51,509 bases of DNA from Phycisphaerales bacterium. Its GTDB lineage: Bacteria; Planctomycetota; UBA1135; UBA2386. Under the pieces are notes generated by a model. That model was given only the letters and a program-made list of their open reading frames with translations, had not been told where the DNA came from and did no database searches. This document shows, piece by piece, positions 42,041 through 50,884 of the stretch. Positions within the stretch are counted from its first letter, which is position 1, and each line of letters begins with the position of its first letter. Where the stretch lies: positions 1 to 51,509 of the forward strand of contig JADCJE010000110.1 in the NCBI GenBank assembly GCA_020247305.1, read 5' to 3'. A program made the translations under genes and the position numbers.

Positions 42041-42892
42041 TCACTTCTTGTCGGCTTCCTTCGGCGCTTCCGGCGCCTTCTCGACCGGCTTGCTGGCCTC
42101 GGCCTTGGCTGCCTTCGGCGCAACGCTGATCCACGTGCGCGCGATCTTGACCTGCTTGCCCTTGTCCAGCATGCCGTTGTTGGCTTGCGAGCCCTTGCCC
42201 TCCAGCGCCTTCAGCACGTCCTTGCCGTCGGCGACCTCGCCCCACAGCGTGTGGCGGCCGTCGAGGTGCGGCGTCGGCAGGAAGGTGATGAAGAACTGCG
42301 AGCCGTCGGTGCCGGGGCCGGCGTTGGCCATGCTCAGCATGCCCGGGCCCGCGTGCTTGCGGCTGCCATTGAACTCGCCGGCGAAGGCGTAGCCGGGGTT
42401 GCCGCGGCCGTCGCCGTTCGGGCAACCGCCCTGCGCCATGAAGCCGGGGATGATGCGGTGGAAGGTCAGGCCGTCGTAGAAGCCGGCGCGCGCGAGGTAG
42501 ATGCCGTTGGCGACGTGATTGGGCGCGGTGTCGGCGTAGAAGCGGATCTTCACCGCGCCGGCGTCGGTCTCCATGTGCCAGAAGTAGTCGCTGTTGGCGT
42601 CGAACTCGAGCGCCGGGAACTTCGGCAGCAGGTTGCGCCAGCGCGCGTTCGACTTGTCGAGCTTCTTCTCGGCGAGGAACGCGTCGACCGCCTTGACCGC
42701 CTTGTCGGCGGCGGTGGCGGCGTCATCGGCCGCCGGCGCGGGCTTGGCCTCGGGCTTGGCTTCGGCCTTCGGTTCCTGGGCCTTGGGTTCCTGGGCCTTC
42801 GGCTCCTGGCCCTTGGCCTTGTCGTCCTGCGCGGGCAGCAGGGTGGCGAAACCGAGGACGGGGACGAACAACGCACGCAACAGCTTGGTCAT
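42041..42892 (-). CDS. Exported peptidyl-prolyl cis-trans isomerase, cyclophilin type
   Basis: The 283-residue protein begins at the ATG at 42892, with AGGA about 9 nt upstream, and a signal peptide (LLRALFVPVLGFATLLPAQ). Residues about 28-55 are a low-complexity linker of repeated KAQEP units. The cyclophilin domain is at about 105-260: YDGLTFHRIIPGFMAQGG with the catalytic Arg, GPGMLSMANAGPGTDGSQFF, LDGRHTLWGEVADG. The C-terminal tail is Lys/Ala/Pro-rich. It assists folding of exported proteins. Confidence 0.92.
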   Translation of the reverse strand: MTKLLRALFVPVLGFATLLPAQDDKAKGQEPKAQEPKAQEPKAEAKPEAKPAPAADDAATAADKAVKAVDAFLAEKKLDKSNARWRNLLPKFPALEFDANSDYFWHMETDAGAVKIRFYADTAPNHVANGIYLARAGFYDGLTFHRIIPGFMAQGGCPNGDGRGNPGYAFAGEFNGSRKHAGPGMLSMANAGPGTDGSQFFITFLPTPHLDGRHTLWGEVADGKDVLKALEGKGSQANNGMLDKGKQVKIARTWISVAPKAAKAEASKPVEKAPEAPKEADKK

Positions 42893-42931
42893 GGGCGGCA
42901 ATCCTAGAAGAGGGCGGCAGCAGACGCGAGG

Positions 42932-43477
42932 TCAGCGGGGCGCGTCCGCCGGCGAGCGCAGCAAGATGGCGCGCTGGCAGCCGAACTCCGCGAACGTGCG
43001 CACGCCCTGCCCGGTCGGCGCCCCGCCCGCCGGCGCGCACGCCTCCAAGGCGAAGGCGATGCCGGCCGGCACGGCCCGGTAGCGCACGGCGAGCAACTGG
43101 TCGCCGGCGGCGAACAGCGAGACCAACTCGTCGTCGACCCGGCGGGCCGCCAGCACGATGCCGTTGCGCTCGTCGACGGCGTAACGGCCGGCGGCGGCGT
43201 CGCCGACCTGCAGGCGGTAGTCGCGCACCTGCGCGGCCTCGCCGTCGCCGTAGCGCAACCGCCAGGTGAACTCGCCCGGCGCATCAGCGGCTGGCAGCAC
43301 GTCTAGCCCCATCGCCACGCTGCGCTCGGCCCCGCCGCGATCGAACATGCGCAGCGTGCCGCGGAAGCAGCCGCCGAAGCCCGGCAAGCCGGGCGGATCG
43401 ACCGCGACGGCGGCGGGCGCCGGCGCGACCGCGCACGCGGCGAGCAGCGCGAGCGAGCCGGCGGCCAGGGCCTTCAC
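42932..43477 (-). CDS. Putative lipoprotein
   Basis: The 181-residue product starts at a GTG that overlaps the stop of the kinase gene (GTGA). It has a lipoprotein signal (KALAAGSLALLAACAVAPAP). The mature part is a compact beta domain with GCFRGTLRMFDRGG, FTWRLRYGDGEAAQVRDYRL and a C-terminal FAEFGCQRAIL. No family was recognised. Co-translation with the sugar kinase-like and glycosyltransferase genes suggests an envelope role. Confidence 0.65.
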   Translation of the reverse strand: MKALAAGSLALLAACAVAPAPAAVAVDPPGLPGFGGCFRGTLRMFDRGGAERSVAMGLDVLPAADAPGEFTWRLRYGDGEAAQVRDYRLQVGDAAAGRYAVDERNGIVLAARRVDDELVSLFAAGDQLLAVRYRAVPAGIAFALEACAPAGGAPTGQGVRTFAEFGCQRAILLRSPADAPR

Positions 43478-44499
43478 ACCCCCACCTCGCCGCGCGCGCG
43501 CCAGCGGCTGTCGGCCGCGACGGCGGCGGCGATCGCGGCGGCGGCAGCGGCTTCGCCGACGTCAGCCGGGACCAGCAGCGCGCCGCGGCGCAGCAGCGGC
43601 CAATGGCGACGGCAGCCAAGGAACGGGCCAGCGCCTGCGCCTGCGAGTTCGCGGACGCGCTGACCGCGCCAGGCCGCGAGCGCCAGCGGACCGACGGCCA
43701 CCCAGCGGCCGTCGGCGGCATCGCGGCGACGATGTTCGCAGCCCCACCAGCGCCACGCGCGCGTGAACTCGGTGCTCTCCGCGAGGCAGCGGCCGACGCG
43801 GCCGCGCTGGAAGGCGCGCGCACGGCCGCCCGCAGCCGCAAGCGCGTCCCGCGCCTCGCCGTCGTCGCGCAGCAGGCCGGCGCGGCGCAGCGCGCTGGCG
43901 AGTTCCGCCGGTCGGTCCTGCAGCAGGTTGGCGGCGAGGCGGACGCGCAGCGCGCGGCGGTCGGCGCGCGCCGGCGCCACGGGCGTCGCCGACTGCAGGT
44001 CGAGCACCGCCAACCGGCCGTCGACAAGGCGTACGAAGTTGCCGGTGTGCAGGTCGCCGTGGACGACGCCCGCGGCGAGCAAGCACAGCACGAGCGCCGC
44101 CTCGTCGGCGATACGGACCGCGGGCACCGCCGTCTCGGCGACGACCGGCAGCGCGCGCAACACGAGCAGGGAATGCGCCGGCAACAGGCCGGCGCGGCGC
44201 GTGCGCACGGCGACGACCGCGGGCGCCGGCACGCCCGCGGCGGCGAGCCGCTGCAGCATCGCCGCCTCGTGCGCGCCGGGCAGCGCGCGGAAGACGTAGC
44301 GCAGGCGGTCCTTGGCGCGCGGGAACGCCATCGCCTTGACGAAGACCGGCCCCGACGGCATCGCGCCGCAGTAGACGCCGCGCACCAGCCGCGTCTGCAC
44401 CGGCGCGAGGTCCGCGGGCAGGTCGCCCGCGGCGACGAAGGCCTGCCACCAGCGCGCGACGACGGCCGCGTCGGCCGCGGTCAGGTCCTCGCCGCTCAC
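43474..44499 (-). CDS. WaaP/Kdo-kinase-like lipopolysaccharide kinase family protein
   Basis: The 341-residue protein (GTG start overlapping the glycosyltransferase stop) has a eukaryotic-like kinase core: PVFVKAMAFPRAKDRLR with the ATP-binding Lys, EAAMLQRLAAAGVPAPAVVA, the catalytic loop VVHGDLHTGNFV near residue 147, and LAVLDLQSA, where a DFG-like Asp is followed by LQ. These match the WaaP/KdkA family that phosphorylates heptose or Kdo in the LPS core. The glycosyltransferase and lipoprotein in the same operon agree. The target sugar is unknown. Confidence 0.8.
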   Translation of the reverse strand: MSGEDLTAADAAVVARWWQAFVAAGDLPADLAPVQTRLVRGVYCGAMPSGPVFVKAMAFPRAKDRLRYVFRALPGAHEAAMLQRLAAAGVPAPAVVAVRTRRAGLLPAHSLLVLRALPVVAETAVPAVRIADEAALVLCLLAAGVVHGDLHTGNFVRLVDGRLAVLDLQSATPVAPARADRRALRVRLAANLLQDRPAELASALRRAGLLRDDGEARDALAAAGGRARAFQRGRVGRCLAESTEFTRAWRWWGCEHRRRDAADGRWVAVGPLALAAWRGQRVRELAGAGAGPFLGCRRHWPLLRRGALLVPADVGEAAAAAAIAAAVAADSRWRARGEVGV

Positions 44500-45671
44500 C
44501 GCCGCGCCTCGCCGCGCGCCGACAGCGCCTGCTGGTAGAGCGCCGCGGTCCGCCGCGCGGCCGCGACCGGATCCATGTCCGCGCGCGCGCGCCGCAGCGC
44601 CGCGGCACCGTCGCGCGCACGCAGCGCGTCGTCGCGCAGGTAGCGCACGAGCGCCGCCGCCAGTGCCGCCGGCGTGTCGTCGCACGCGTGCCCCGGCGTC
44701 TCGCCGGCGCGCGGCGACGCGATCAGTTCGGGCAGGATGCCGGCGCGCGTGCTGACGACCGGTCGGCCGAACGCCATCGCATCGCAGACGGCGCGGCACG
44801 TGCCGTCGCTGCCCGGCACCAGGAAGAGGAACGCATCGAGCGTGCGCAGCGCCGCGTCGTAGGCCGCGCCCTTCTGGTAACCCGGCAGCACGACGTGACC
44901 CTGCAGGCCGAGTCGTGCGATCGGTTCGGTGACGTGCTCGCGCACGTCGCGTTCGTTGCCGCGGCCGAGCAGCACGAAGCGCGCGTGCGGCACGGCGTCG
45001 ACGACCGCGCGCGCCGTCGCCCACAGCAGGTCGAAGCGGCGGTGCGGCTGGATGCGCGCGGTGATGCCGACGACGCGGTGGCGGCCGTCGAGCCCCCACG
45101 CCGCGCGCAGGTCCGGACCATCGAGCCGCCGCGGTTCGGTCACCGGCGGCTGCAGCAGCACGCGCCCGGGCGGCAGGCCAAAGCCCGCGATCACGCCTTC
45201 GGCGGCCGCTCGCGTCGGCGCGATCGCGCCGAAGGTGGCGCGGAAGGCCGCCCGGCTGCGCAGGCCGCGCGGCGGCGGTTCCGGGTCGTAGAGGCTGCGC
45301 ACGATCGCAGGAGGCTGCGGCAGGCCGCGCACCGCCAGGGCGGCGATCAGGTGGTCGGCCGGCAGGTGGCAGTGCAGCAGGTCGCAGCGGTCGCGCGCGA
45401 TCACCCGGCGCAGCGCGCGCACGTCGCGCAGCAGCGCGCCGAGGTGGAAGTGCTTGCGCAGTTCGAGGCCGACGACGACCGGCACGCCGGCGTGCGCCAG
45501 TTCCTCGGCCATGCGGTGCTCGCCGCCGCGGTGCGTGACGATTCCCTGCGCAAACGTCACGTCGAGGCCGAGCGCGCGGAGCCGCGCGGCGGCCCGGATC
45601 GCCGGGTCCGCCGGACCTGTCCACTTGTAGTTGGCGAACAGGTGCAGGATGCGCGCGTCGGCGACGTTCAT
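44496..45671 (-). CDS. GT4-family glycosyltransferase
   Basis: The 391-residue protein has the GT-B layout: an N-terminal domain with ILHLFANYKWTGPADPAIRA and DLLHCHLPADHLIAALAV, and a C-terminal nucleotide-sugar domain with VVGITARIQPHRRFDLLWAT, FVLLGRGNE, VVLPGYQKG and the acidic donor-binding stretch LFLVPGSDGTCRAVCDAMAFGRPVVST. It probably adds a sugar to lipopolysaccharide or another surface glycan. It is first of three genes linked by 4-nt overlaps. Confidence 0.85.
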   Translation of the reverse strand: MNVADARILHLFANYKWTGPADPAIRAAARLRALGLDVTFAQGIVTHRGGEHRMAEELAHAGVPVVVGLELRKHFHLGALLRDVRALRRVIARDRCDLLHCHLPADHLIAALAVRGLPQPPAIVRSLYDPEPPPRGLRSRAAFRATFGAIAPTRAAAEGVIAGFGLPPGRVLLQPPVTEPRRLDGPDLRAAWGLDGRHRVVGITARIQPHRRFDLLWATARAVVDAVPHARFVLLGRGNERDVREHVTEPIARLGLQGHVVLPGYQKGAAYDAALRTLDAFLFLVPGSDGTCRAVCDAMAFGRPVVSTRAGILPELIASPRAGETPGHACDDTPAALAAALVRYLRDDALRARDGAAALRRARADMDPVAAARRTAALYQQALSARGEARR

Positions 45672-45708
45672 GCGCGGCGGCGCGGCGCGGGCGCCGCGCG
45701 CGACGGAC

Positions 45709-46311
45709 TCAGGCCTTTGCCAGGTTGGCGTTGGCGAAGTCCCAGTTGACCAGGTGCTCCAGGAACGTCTTGATGTAGTCCGGGCGGCGGTTCTGGAAGT
45801 CGAGGTAGTACGCGTGCTCCCAGACGTCCATCGTCAGCAGCGGCGTCACGCCGGCCTGCGTCAGCGGCGTCTCGGCGTTGCCGGTCTTGGTGACCTCCAG
45901 CTTGCCGTTCTTCAGCACGAGCCACGCCCAGCCGCTGCCGAACTGGGTCGCGCCGGCCTGACTGAACAGCTCGACGAACTTCTCGTAGCTGCCGAAGTCG
46001 GCGGTGATCTTCGCGGCGATCGCGCCGGTCGGCTTGCCACCGCCATGGGGCTTCATCGAGTGCCAGTAGAACGTGTGGTTCCAGACCTGGGCGGCGTTGT
46101 TGAAGACGCCGGCCTTGTCGGCCTTGCCGGCCGTCGCCTTGACGATGTCGACGAGCGACATGCTGGCGAACTCGGTGCCCTCGATCAGCTTGTTGCCGTT
46201 CGTCACGTAAGCCTGGTGGTGCTTGCCGTGGTGGATCGACAGGGTCTGGCTGTTGATGTGGGGAGCGAGCGCGTCGAGCGCGTAGGGAAGCGGCGGGAGT
46301 TCGATGGCCAT
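45709..46311 (-). CDS. sodB: Superoxide dismutase (Fe type likely)
   Basis: The 200-residue enzyme shows the four metal ligands in order: H in SIHHGKHHQAYV, H in NHTFYWHSM, D and H in LLTMDVWEHAYYLD. GATQFGSGWAWLV, with Gln-Phe-Gly in the second sphere, and the lack of a long insertion favour iron over manganese. No signal peptide, so cytosolic. It ends 37 bp before the glycosyltransferase start on the same strand. Confidence 0.93.
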   Translation of the reverse strand: MAIELPPLPYALDALAPHINSQTLSIHHGKHHQAYVTNGNKLIEGTEFASMSLVDIVKATAGKADKAGVFNNAAQVWNHTFYWHSMKPHGGGKPTGAIAAKITADFGSYEKFVELFSQAGATQFGSGWAWLVLKNGKLEVTKTGNAETPLTQAGVTPLLTMDVWEHAYYLDFQNRRPDYIKTFLEHLVNWDFANANLAKA

Positions 46312-46448
46312 GGGGTGTTGCGCAGCGTCCTGGGGCGGACGCGGGGCGGCAACGATACGGCGGGCGCATGCCGCCGCACGGGGAAACCGCCGCGCGCGCC
46401 GGCCGGCGCGCAGGAGCCTTGCCGTCGCGTCGGGGCTAGCTTGACGCC

Positions 46449-47300
46449 ATGGCCGCGGAACCGAACTCCCCCACCGCCTCCCTGCCCGGCGTGCAGCGCC
46501 TGCTCACCACGATCGCGCGGCTGCGGGCCCCCGACGGCTGCCCGTGGGACCGCAAGCAGACCGAGGCCAGCATGGCGCCGTGCCTCGTCGAGGAGGCCTT
46601 CGAAGCCGCCGACGCGCTGCGGCGCGGGGAAACGCGCGCGAGCGCCGAGGAACTCGGCGACGTGCTCGTCAACGTCGCGATGATCCGCCAGATCGCCAGC
46701 GAAGGCGGCGGCGACGGCTTCGACGCCATCGCCGGCCAGGCCGCCGACAAGCTGGTCCGGCGGCACCCGCACGTGTTCGGCGACCGCCAAGCCGAGAGCG
46801 CCGACATCGCCTTCGCCAACTGGGAACGCGAGAAGCAGAAGGAGAAGGCGGCGGCGGCGGCGGCGAGCGATGGCGCGACGAGCCGGAGCGTGCTCGCCGG
46901 CGTGCCGGTGGCCCTGCCGGCCCTGCTGCGCGCCTTCCGCATCGGCCAGAAGGCGGCGAAGGCCGGTTTCGACTGGCCCGACGCGACCGGGCCGCGCGCC
47001 AAGGTCGACGAGGAACTCGCCGAGTTCGACGCCGCGGTGGCCAGCGGCGACCCGGCGGCGATCCAGGCCGAACTCGGCGACGTGCTGTTCAGCCTGTGCA
47101 ACGTCGCCCGCCACGCCGGAGTGAACCCCGAGGTCGCGCTCGCCGGCACGATCGACACGTTCCAGCGGCGCTTCCAGGCGGTCGAGCAGGCGTTCGCCTT
47201 CGACCTGAGCGGGCGTTCCCTCGCCGAGATGGACGCCGCCTGGAACGCCGCCAAGCAGGCGGAGCGGCGGCTTGGTGACGGCAAGCCGTCGGGAAGCTGA
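46449..47300 (+). CDS. mazG: Nucleoside triphosphate pyrophosphohydrolase MazG
   Basis: The 283-residue protein has the two tandem MazG domains of the full-length family. The first has CPWDRKQTEASMAPCLVEEA and EELGDVLVNVAMIRQIA with the E-x-x-E-x-x-x-D metal site. The second has FDWPDATGPRAKVDEELAEF and ELGDVLFSLCNVARHAGVNP. It hydrolyses (d)NTPs to monophosphate and pyrophosphate. The short linker region is Lys/Ala-rich (EREKQKEKAAAAAA). Confidence 0.94.
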   Translation: MAAEPNSPTASLPGVQRLLTTIARLRAPDGCPWDRKQTEASMAPCLVEEAFEAADALRRGETRASAEELGDVLVNVAMIRQIASEGGGDGFDAIAGQAADKLVRRHPHVFGDRQAESADIAFANWEREKQKEKAAAAAASDGATSRSVLAGVPVALPALLRAFRIGQKAAKAGFDWPDATGPRAKVDEELAEFDAAVASGDPAAIQAELGDVLFSLCNVARHAGVNPEVALAGTIDTFQRRFQAVEQAFAFDLSGRSLAEMDAAWNAAKQAERRLGDGKPSGS

Positions 47301-47323
47301 CGGTCGGCCGACGGCAAGCCGTC
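47277..47323 (+). repeat. Two-copy hairpin repeat across the mazG stop
   Basis: GACGGCAAGCCGTC occurs at 47277-47290 and again at 47310-47323, with conserved GG(G/A)AAG after each. Each copy folds as a 5-bp stem (GACGG/CCGTC) with a CAAG loop. The first lies inside the last mazG codons and the second just after its stop. Confidence 0.6.
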
Positions 47324-47519
47324 GGAAAGTCGACGAATCGTTGGATGTGGGAGCGCGCGTCGGCGCCAGAGCCAATTTCTTTTTCCATGCAATGCGTTTT
47401 TCTGCATGTACTTACGTCGCATGCCGAAAAATCCGACGGAGAATTCTGCTGACGGCACGGCTTCTGCACTGAGGCGGGCGGTGGAAAGAACGCATGGGCG
47501 CAAGCCCAGTGGCAGGGAT

Positions 47520-47563
47520 GGGCTCCGGTGTGGGGTGGTGCCTCGCCGGAGCCCGCTTTTTTT
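47520..47563 (+). terminator. Rho-independent terminator
   Basis: GGGCTCCGG (47520-47528) and CCGGAGCCC (47546-47554) form a 9-bp stem, followed after GC by seven T residues (47557-47563), the clearest intrinsic terminator in the window. It is 220 bp after mazG. The 314-bp gap between mazG and the convergent lipoprotein gene has no ORF, but it contains an AT-rich block (47375-47415) and a GGGC-GCAA-GCCC tetraloop hairpin (47497-47508), so the terminator may serve a small RNA and not only mazG. Confidence 0.8.
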
Positions 47564-47614
47564 CCCGCCCGCAGCGCGCGCGCCAAACCGGCTGCGCCCC
47601 CACCCGACCCGGCG

Positions 47615-48547
47615 TCAGTCGCGCCAGCGCGCGAGCTCCGCTTCGGCGGCGATCACCCCAAACGCCGACCAGCCCGGCGACGCCGCCAGCGCCGCCAACT
47701 CGGCGCGCGCCCTGGCCCGATCGCCGGTGACGAGCGCGTGGTGCGCGAGGCCGAAGGCGAGCGCGCTGCCCGAACTGCCCGAGCGCGGCGCGAGGTCGAC
47801 GGGCGCGCGGTCACCGCGGTAGAGCAAGCAGAGGTTCAGGTAGGCGACGTTCTCGACCACGTCCATGCCGGCGTGGATCGGCGCGACGACGGCGAATGCG
47901 CCGGCCGGATCGCCGGCCCGCATGCGCGCGCACCACAGCCAGTGCGTCACCGCGACGCGCGACTCGTCGTCGTCGACGACGGCGAGGCAGTCGAGCCAAG
48001 CGCATTCGGCCGCCGCGAAGTCACCGAGCAGGAAGCAGGCGAGCCCGAGGTGGTAGTGCACGTTGTAGTGCAGCGAGCTGTGCGGCGGCCGGCCCGGCGT
48101 CGGCTGGCCGTCGGGCTCGGTCGCGTCCGGCGTCGTGCGGCACGCGTCGGCAGCGGCGCGCAGGTCGGCACGGGCGGCCGCGAACTCGCGCAGCGTCAGC
48201 CAGCGGTGGCCGCGGTGGCGCAGCAGGAACGGATCGCCGGGATGGCGCGCCAGCGCCGCGGTCAACACCGCGACCGCATCGCGGTACCGACCGAGGTAAC
48301 CCAGGCGCCGCGCGTGCCAGATCGCCGCATCGCGGTCGTCGGGCCGTTCGGCATGGGTGCGCTCTGCCCCGCGCAGGTCGTCGGTAAGCCGCGCCGCCGC
48401 GTCGGCGGCCGGCGGCGGCGAAACGAGCGCGCGGCCATCGAGCGACCAGCACTCGGCGCCGGGCGGCAGTGACCGGCAGCCGGCGAGGGCGAAGAAGCAT
48501 GCGGCGGCCACAGCGGCGCGCGCGGGGCGGCGGCGGCGGGGGCTCAT
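47615..48547 (-). CDS. TPR-containing lipoprotein
   Basis: The 310-residue protein starts at the ATG at 48547, overlapping the apbE stop (ATGA). It has a lipobox (ACFFALAGCRSL). TPR-like helix pairs follow (AIWHARRLGYLGRYRDAVAV and LTAALARHPGDPFLLRHRGH, then HYHLGLACFLLGDFAAAECA). Such proteins scaffold envelope complexes. Being translationally coupled to apbE and downstream of nqr genes, it may assist flavinylation or respiratory complex assembly, but that is guesswork. Confidence 0.7.
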   Translation of the reverse strand: MSPRRRRPARAAVAAACFFALAGCRSLPPGAECWSLDGRALVSPPPAADAAARLTDDLRGAERTHAERPDDRDAAIWHARRLGYLGRYRDAVAVLTAALARHPGDPFLLRHRGHRWLTLREFAAARADLRAAADACRTTPDATEPDGQPTPGRPPHSSLHYNVHYHLGLACFLLGDFAAAECAWLDCLAVVDDDESRVAVTHWLWCARMRAGDPAGAFAVVAPIHAGMDVVENVAYLNLCLLYRGDRAPVDLAPRSGSSGSALAFGLAHHALVTGDRARARAELAALAASPGWSAFGVIAAEAELARWRD

Positions 48548-49566
48548 GCGTCGTCCTTGGGCCACGCGATCTCGAACTGCTTGAGCCCCCCGCCCGGGGC
48601 GGGCGAGAGCAGCAGCGCCCCGTGCACCGCGAAGGCGTCGAGCCGCGGCCAGATCGCCTGCGCGCCGTCGGCGCCGAGAACGAGCAGCGCCGTGCCGAGC
48701 GCGTCGGCGACCGCGGCGCTGTCGGCCAGCACCGACGCGCTGACGACGTCGTTCTTCGGATTGCCGCCGGTGCGCGGATCGAACACGTGATGGAAGCGGT
48801 TGCCGTCGACGACCAGAGCGTTGCGGTAGTCGCCGCTCGTGCACAGCGCGCGGTCGCGCAGCGCCAGCGTGCGGATCGGCGTCTCGTCCCCCATCTGGTC
48901 GGCCGTCGGGTCGACGACGCCGATGCGCCAGGTCTCGCCGTCGGGCTTGCGGCCGCGGCAGAGCACCTCGCCGGTGACCTCGAGGTAGAAGTCAGCCACG
49001 CCGAGCGCTTGCAGGCGGACCGCGATCGCGTCGCAGGCGGCGCCGGCGGCGATGCCGTCGAGGTCGAGCTGCACGTCCGGCCGCGCCTTGACGAGCGCGC
49101 CGTCGCGCACCTCCACCAGCCGCCAACCGACGCGCGTCTTCGCTGCGGCGAGCGCCGCGCCGTCGAGCCGGCGCTGCGGATCGTTCTTGGCTGCGCGATA
49201 CAGGTCACTGAGCGGCTTGACCGTCGGGTCGAACGCGCCGTCGGTCGCCTTCGCCATCGCCAGCGCCAACTGCAGCACGGCCTGGAAGCGCGGCGAAAGC
49301 GGCAGCGGCGTCGTGCTGGCGTGCACGTTGACGCGGGCGATCTCGGAGTCGACGCGCCAGTTGCTGAACGCGGCGTCGATGGCGGCGAGTTCCTCGGCGA
49401 CGGCGGCCGGCACGGCGGGAAGCGGCGACGGCGCCACGTACTTGACGGTGAACGAAGATCCCATCGTCGGGCCGCCGAACTGCTGCACGACGGGCTCGCC
49501 GCCGCAGGCGACGAGCGCCAGCGCGAAACAACAGACGACGGGAACGCAGACGGTGCGCGGGATCAC
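48544..49566 (-). CDS. apbE: FAD:protein FMN transferase (ApbE)
   Basis: The 340-residue lipoprotein (lipobox ALVACG) starts at a GTG at 49566 with GGAGG about 10 nt upstream. ApbE landmarks are FGGPTMGSSFTVKYV, AIDAAFSNWRVDSEIARVN, DLDGIAAGAACDAIAV, LEVTGEVLCRGRKPDGETWRI and HHVFDPRTGGNP. It attaches FMN covalently to Thr residues of target proteins, including NqrB and NqrC. Placement right after nqrF in the same direction fits that role. Confidence 0.92.
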   Translation of the reverse strand: MIPRTVCVPVVCCFALALVACGGEPVVQQFGGPTMGSSFTVKYVAPSPLPAVPAAVAEELAAIDAAFSNWRVDSEIARVNVHASTTPLPLSPRFQAVLQLALAMAKATDGAFDPTVKPLSDLYRAAKNDPQRRLDGAALAAAKTRVGWRLVEVRDGALVKARPDVQLDLDGIAAGAACDAIAVRLQALGVADFYLEVTGEVLCRGRKPDGETWRIGVVDPTADQMGDETPIRTLALRDRALCTSGDYRNALVVDGNRFHHVFDPRTGGNPKNDVVSASVLADSAAVADALGTALLVLGADGAQAIWPRLDAFAVHGALLLSPAPGGGLKQFEIAWPKDDA

Positions 49567-49634
49567 TGCGGGGAGTCCTCCGGAAACGACGACGGGCGCT
49601 CGCGCGCCCGTCTGCCTTGCCTCGTCGGCGGCGA

Positions 49635-50867
49635 TCAGCTGCCGAAGTCGTCGAAGCGGATCATCTCCTTCTCGACGCCCAGGTCGCCGAGCATCTTCTG
49701 CACGGCGCTGTTCATCATGGGCGGACCGCAGAGGTAGAACTCGATCTCGTCGACGTTCGGGTGGTTCTTGAGGTAGTTCTCGAACACCACCTGGTGGATG
49801 AAGCCCTTGAAGCCGGTCCAGTTGTCCTCCGGCTGCGGCTCCGACAGGGCGACGTTGTACTTGAAGTTCGGGAACTGCTTCTCGATCGCCTCGAACTCCT
49901 CGGTGTAGAACATCTCGCGCTTGCTGCGCGCGCCGTACCAGTAGCTGACCTTGCGCGTCGTCTTCTCCGTGTGGAACAGGTGGAAGATGTGGCTGCGCAG
50001 GGGAGCCATGCCAGCGCCACCGCCGATGTAGATCATCTCGCGGTTTGTCTGGTTGATGTGGAACTCGCCGTACGGGCCCGAGATCGTGATCTTGTCGCCC
50101 TTCTTGAGCGAGAAGACGTACGAGCTGCAGATGCCCGGGTTGAGGCCCATCTGCTTCGGCGGCGGCGTGGCGATGCGGATGTTGAGCATCACCATGTTGC
50201 CTTCGGCCGGGTGGTTGGCCATCGAGTACGCGCGGAAGATCGGCGTCGGGTTGCTGGCGACGAGGTCCCAGAGCTTGAACTTGTCCCAGTCGCCGCGGAA
50301 GCGCTCGGCGACGTCGAAGTCCTTGAACTTTAGGTCCTTGTAGGCCGGCACGTCGATCTGGATGTAGCCGCCGGACTCGAAGTGGATGACCTCGCCCTTG
50401 GGCAGGTCGACGACGAGCTCCTTGATGAAGGTGGCGACGTTGTCGTTGCTGCGGACGGTGCACTCCCACTTGCGGATGCCGAACACGGCGTCCGGCACCT
50501 TCACCTTCATCGGGCCGCGCACCTTGACCTGGCACGACAGGCGCCAGCCTTCCTTGGCCTCGGCGCGCTTGATGTGCGTCAGTTCGCTGGGAAGGATGTC
50601 GCCGCCGCCTTCGAAGACCTGGCACTTGCACATCGCGCAAGAGCCCTTGCCGCCGCACGCGGACGGCAGGAAGATCTTCTGCGCCGACAGCGCCATCAGC
50701 AGGTTGCTGCCGACGTCGACCTCGGGCGACTTCGCCGGGTCGTCGTTGATCAGCAGCTTGACCTTGCCCTTCTTGACGAGCTTCTTCTCGCAGAACATCA
50801 GCACCGCCACCAGCAGCACGATGACCGCGGTGAGGGCGAGAACGCCGGTGAGGATCGTGGTGAGCAT
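49635..50867 (-). CDS. nqrF: Na+-translocating NADH:quinone reductase subunit F
   Basis: The 410-residue subunit has an N-terminal membrane helix (about 3-25), a ferredoxin-like domain with 2Fe-2S ligands in LPSACGGKGSCAMCKC and WRLSCQVKV, and an FAD/NADH reductase module (RAYSMANHPAEGN for FAD, YIGGGAGMAPLRSHIFHLF and FYLCGPPMMNSAV for NADH). It takes electrons from NADH into the complex. GGAG lies about 9 nt before the start. It follows nqrE by 17 bp, the usual order of the nqrABCDEF operon. Confidence 0.96.
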   Translation of the reverse strand: MLTTILTGVLALTAVIVLLVAVLMFCEKKLVKKGKVKLLINDDPAKSPEVDVGSNLLMALSAQKIFLPSACGGKGSCAMCKCQVFEGGGDILPSELTHIKRAEAKEGWRLSCQVKVRGPMKVKVPDAVFGIRKWECTVRSNDNVATFIKELVVDLPKGEVIHFESGGYIQIDVPAYKDLKFKDFDVAERFRGDWDKFKLWDLVASNPTPIFRAYSMANHPAEGNMVMLNIRIATPPPKQMGLNPGICSSYVFSLKKGDKITISGPYGEFHINQTNREMIYIGGGAGMAPLRSHIFHLFHTEKTTRKVSYWYGARSKREMFYTEEFEAIEKQFPNFKYNVALSEPQPEDNWTGFKGFIHQVVFENYLKNHPNVDEIEFYLCGPPMMNSAVQKMLGDLGVEKEMIRFDDFGS

Positions 50868-50884
50868 CGCTGGGTCTCCGCCGG

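Noticed and set aside
47440-47563. 4.5S RNA, 6S RNA or a known riboswitch class at the terminator after mazG
   Set aside because: The diagnostic cores (for example GGAAGGAAGCAGCC of SRP RNA) are absent.
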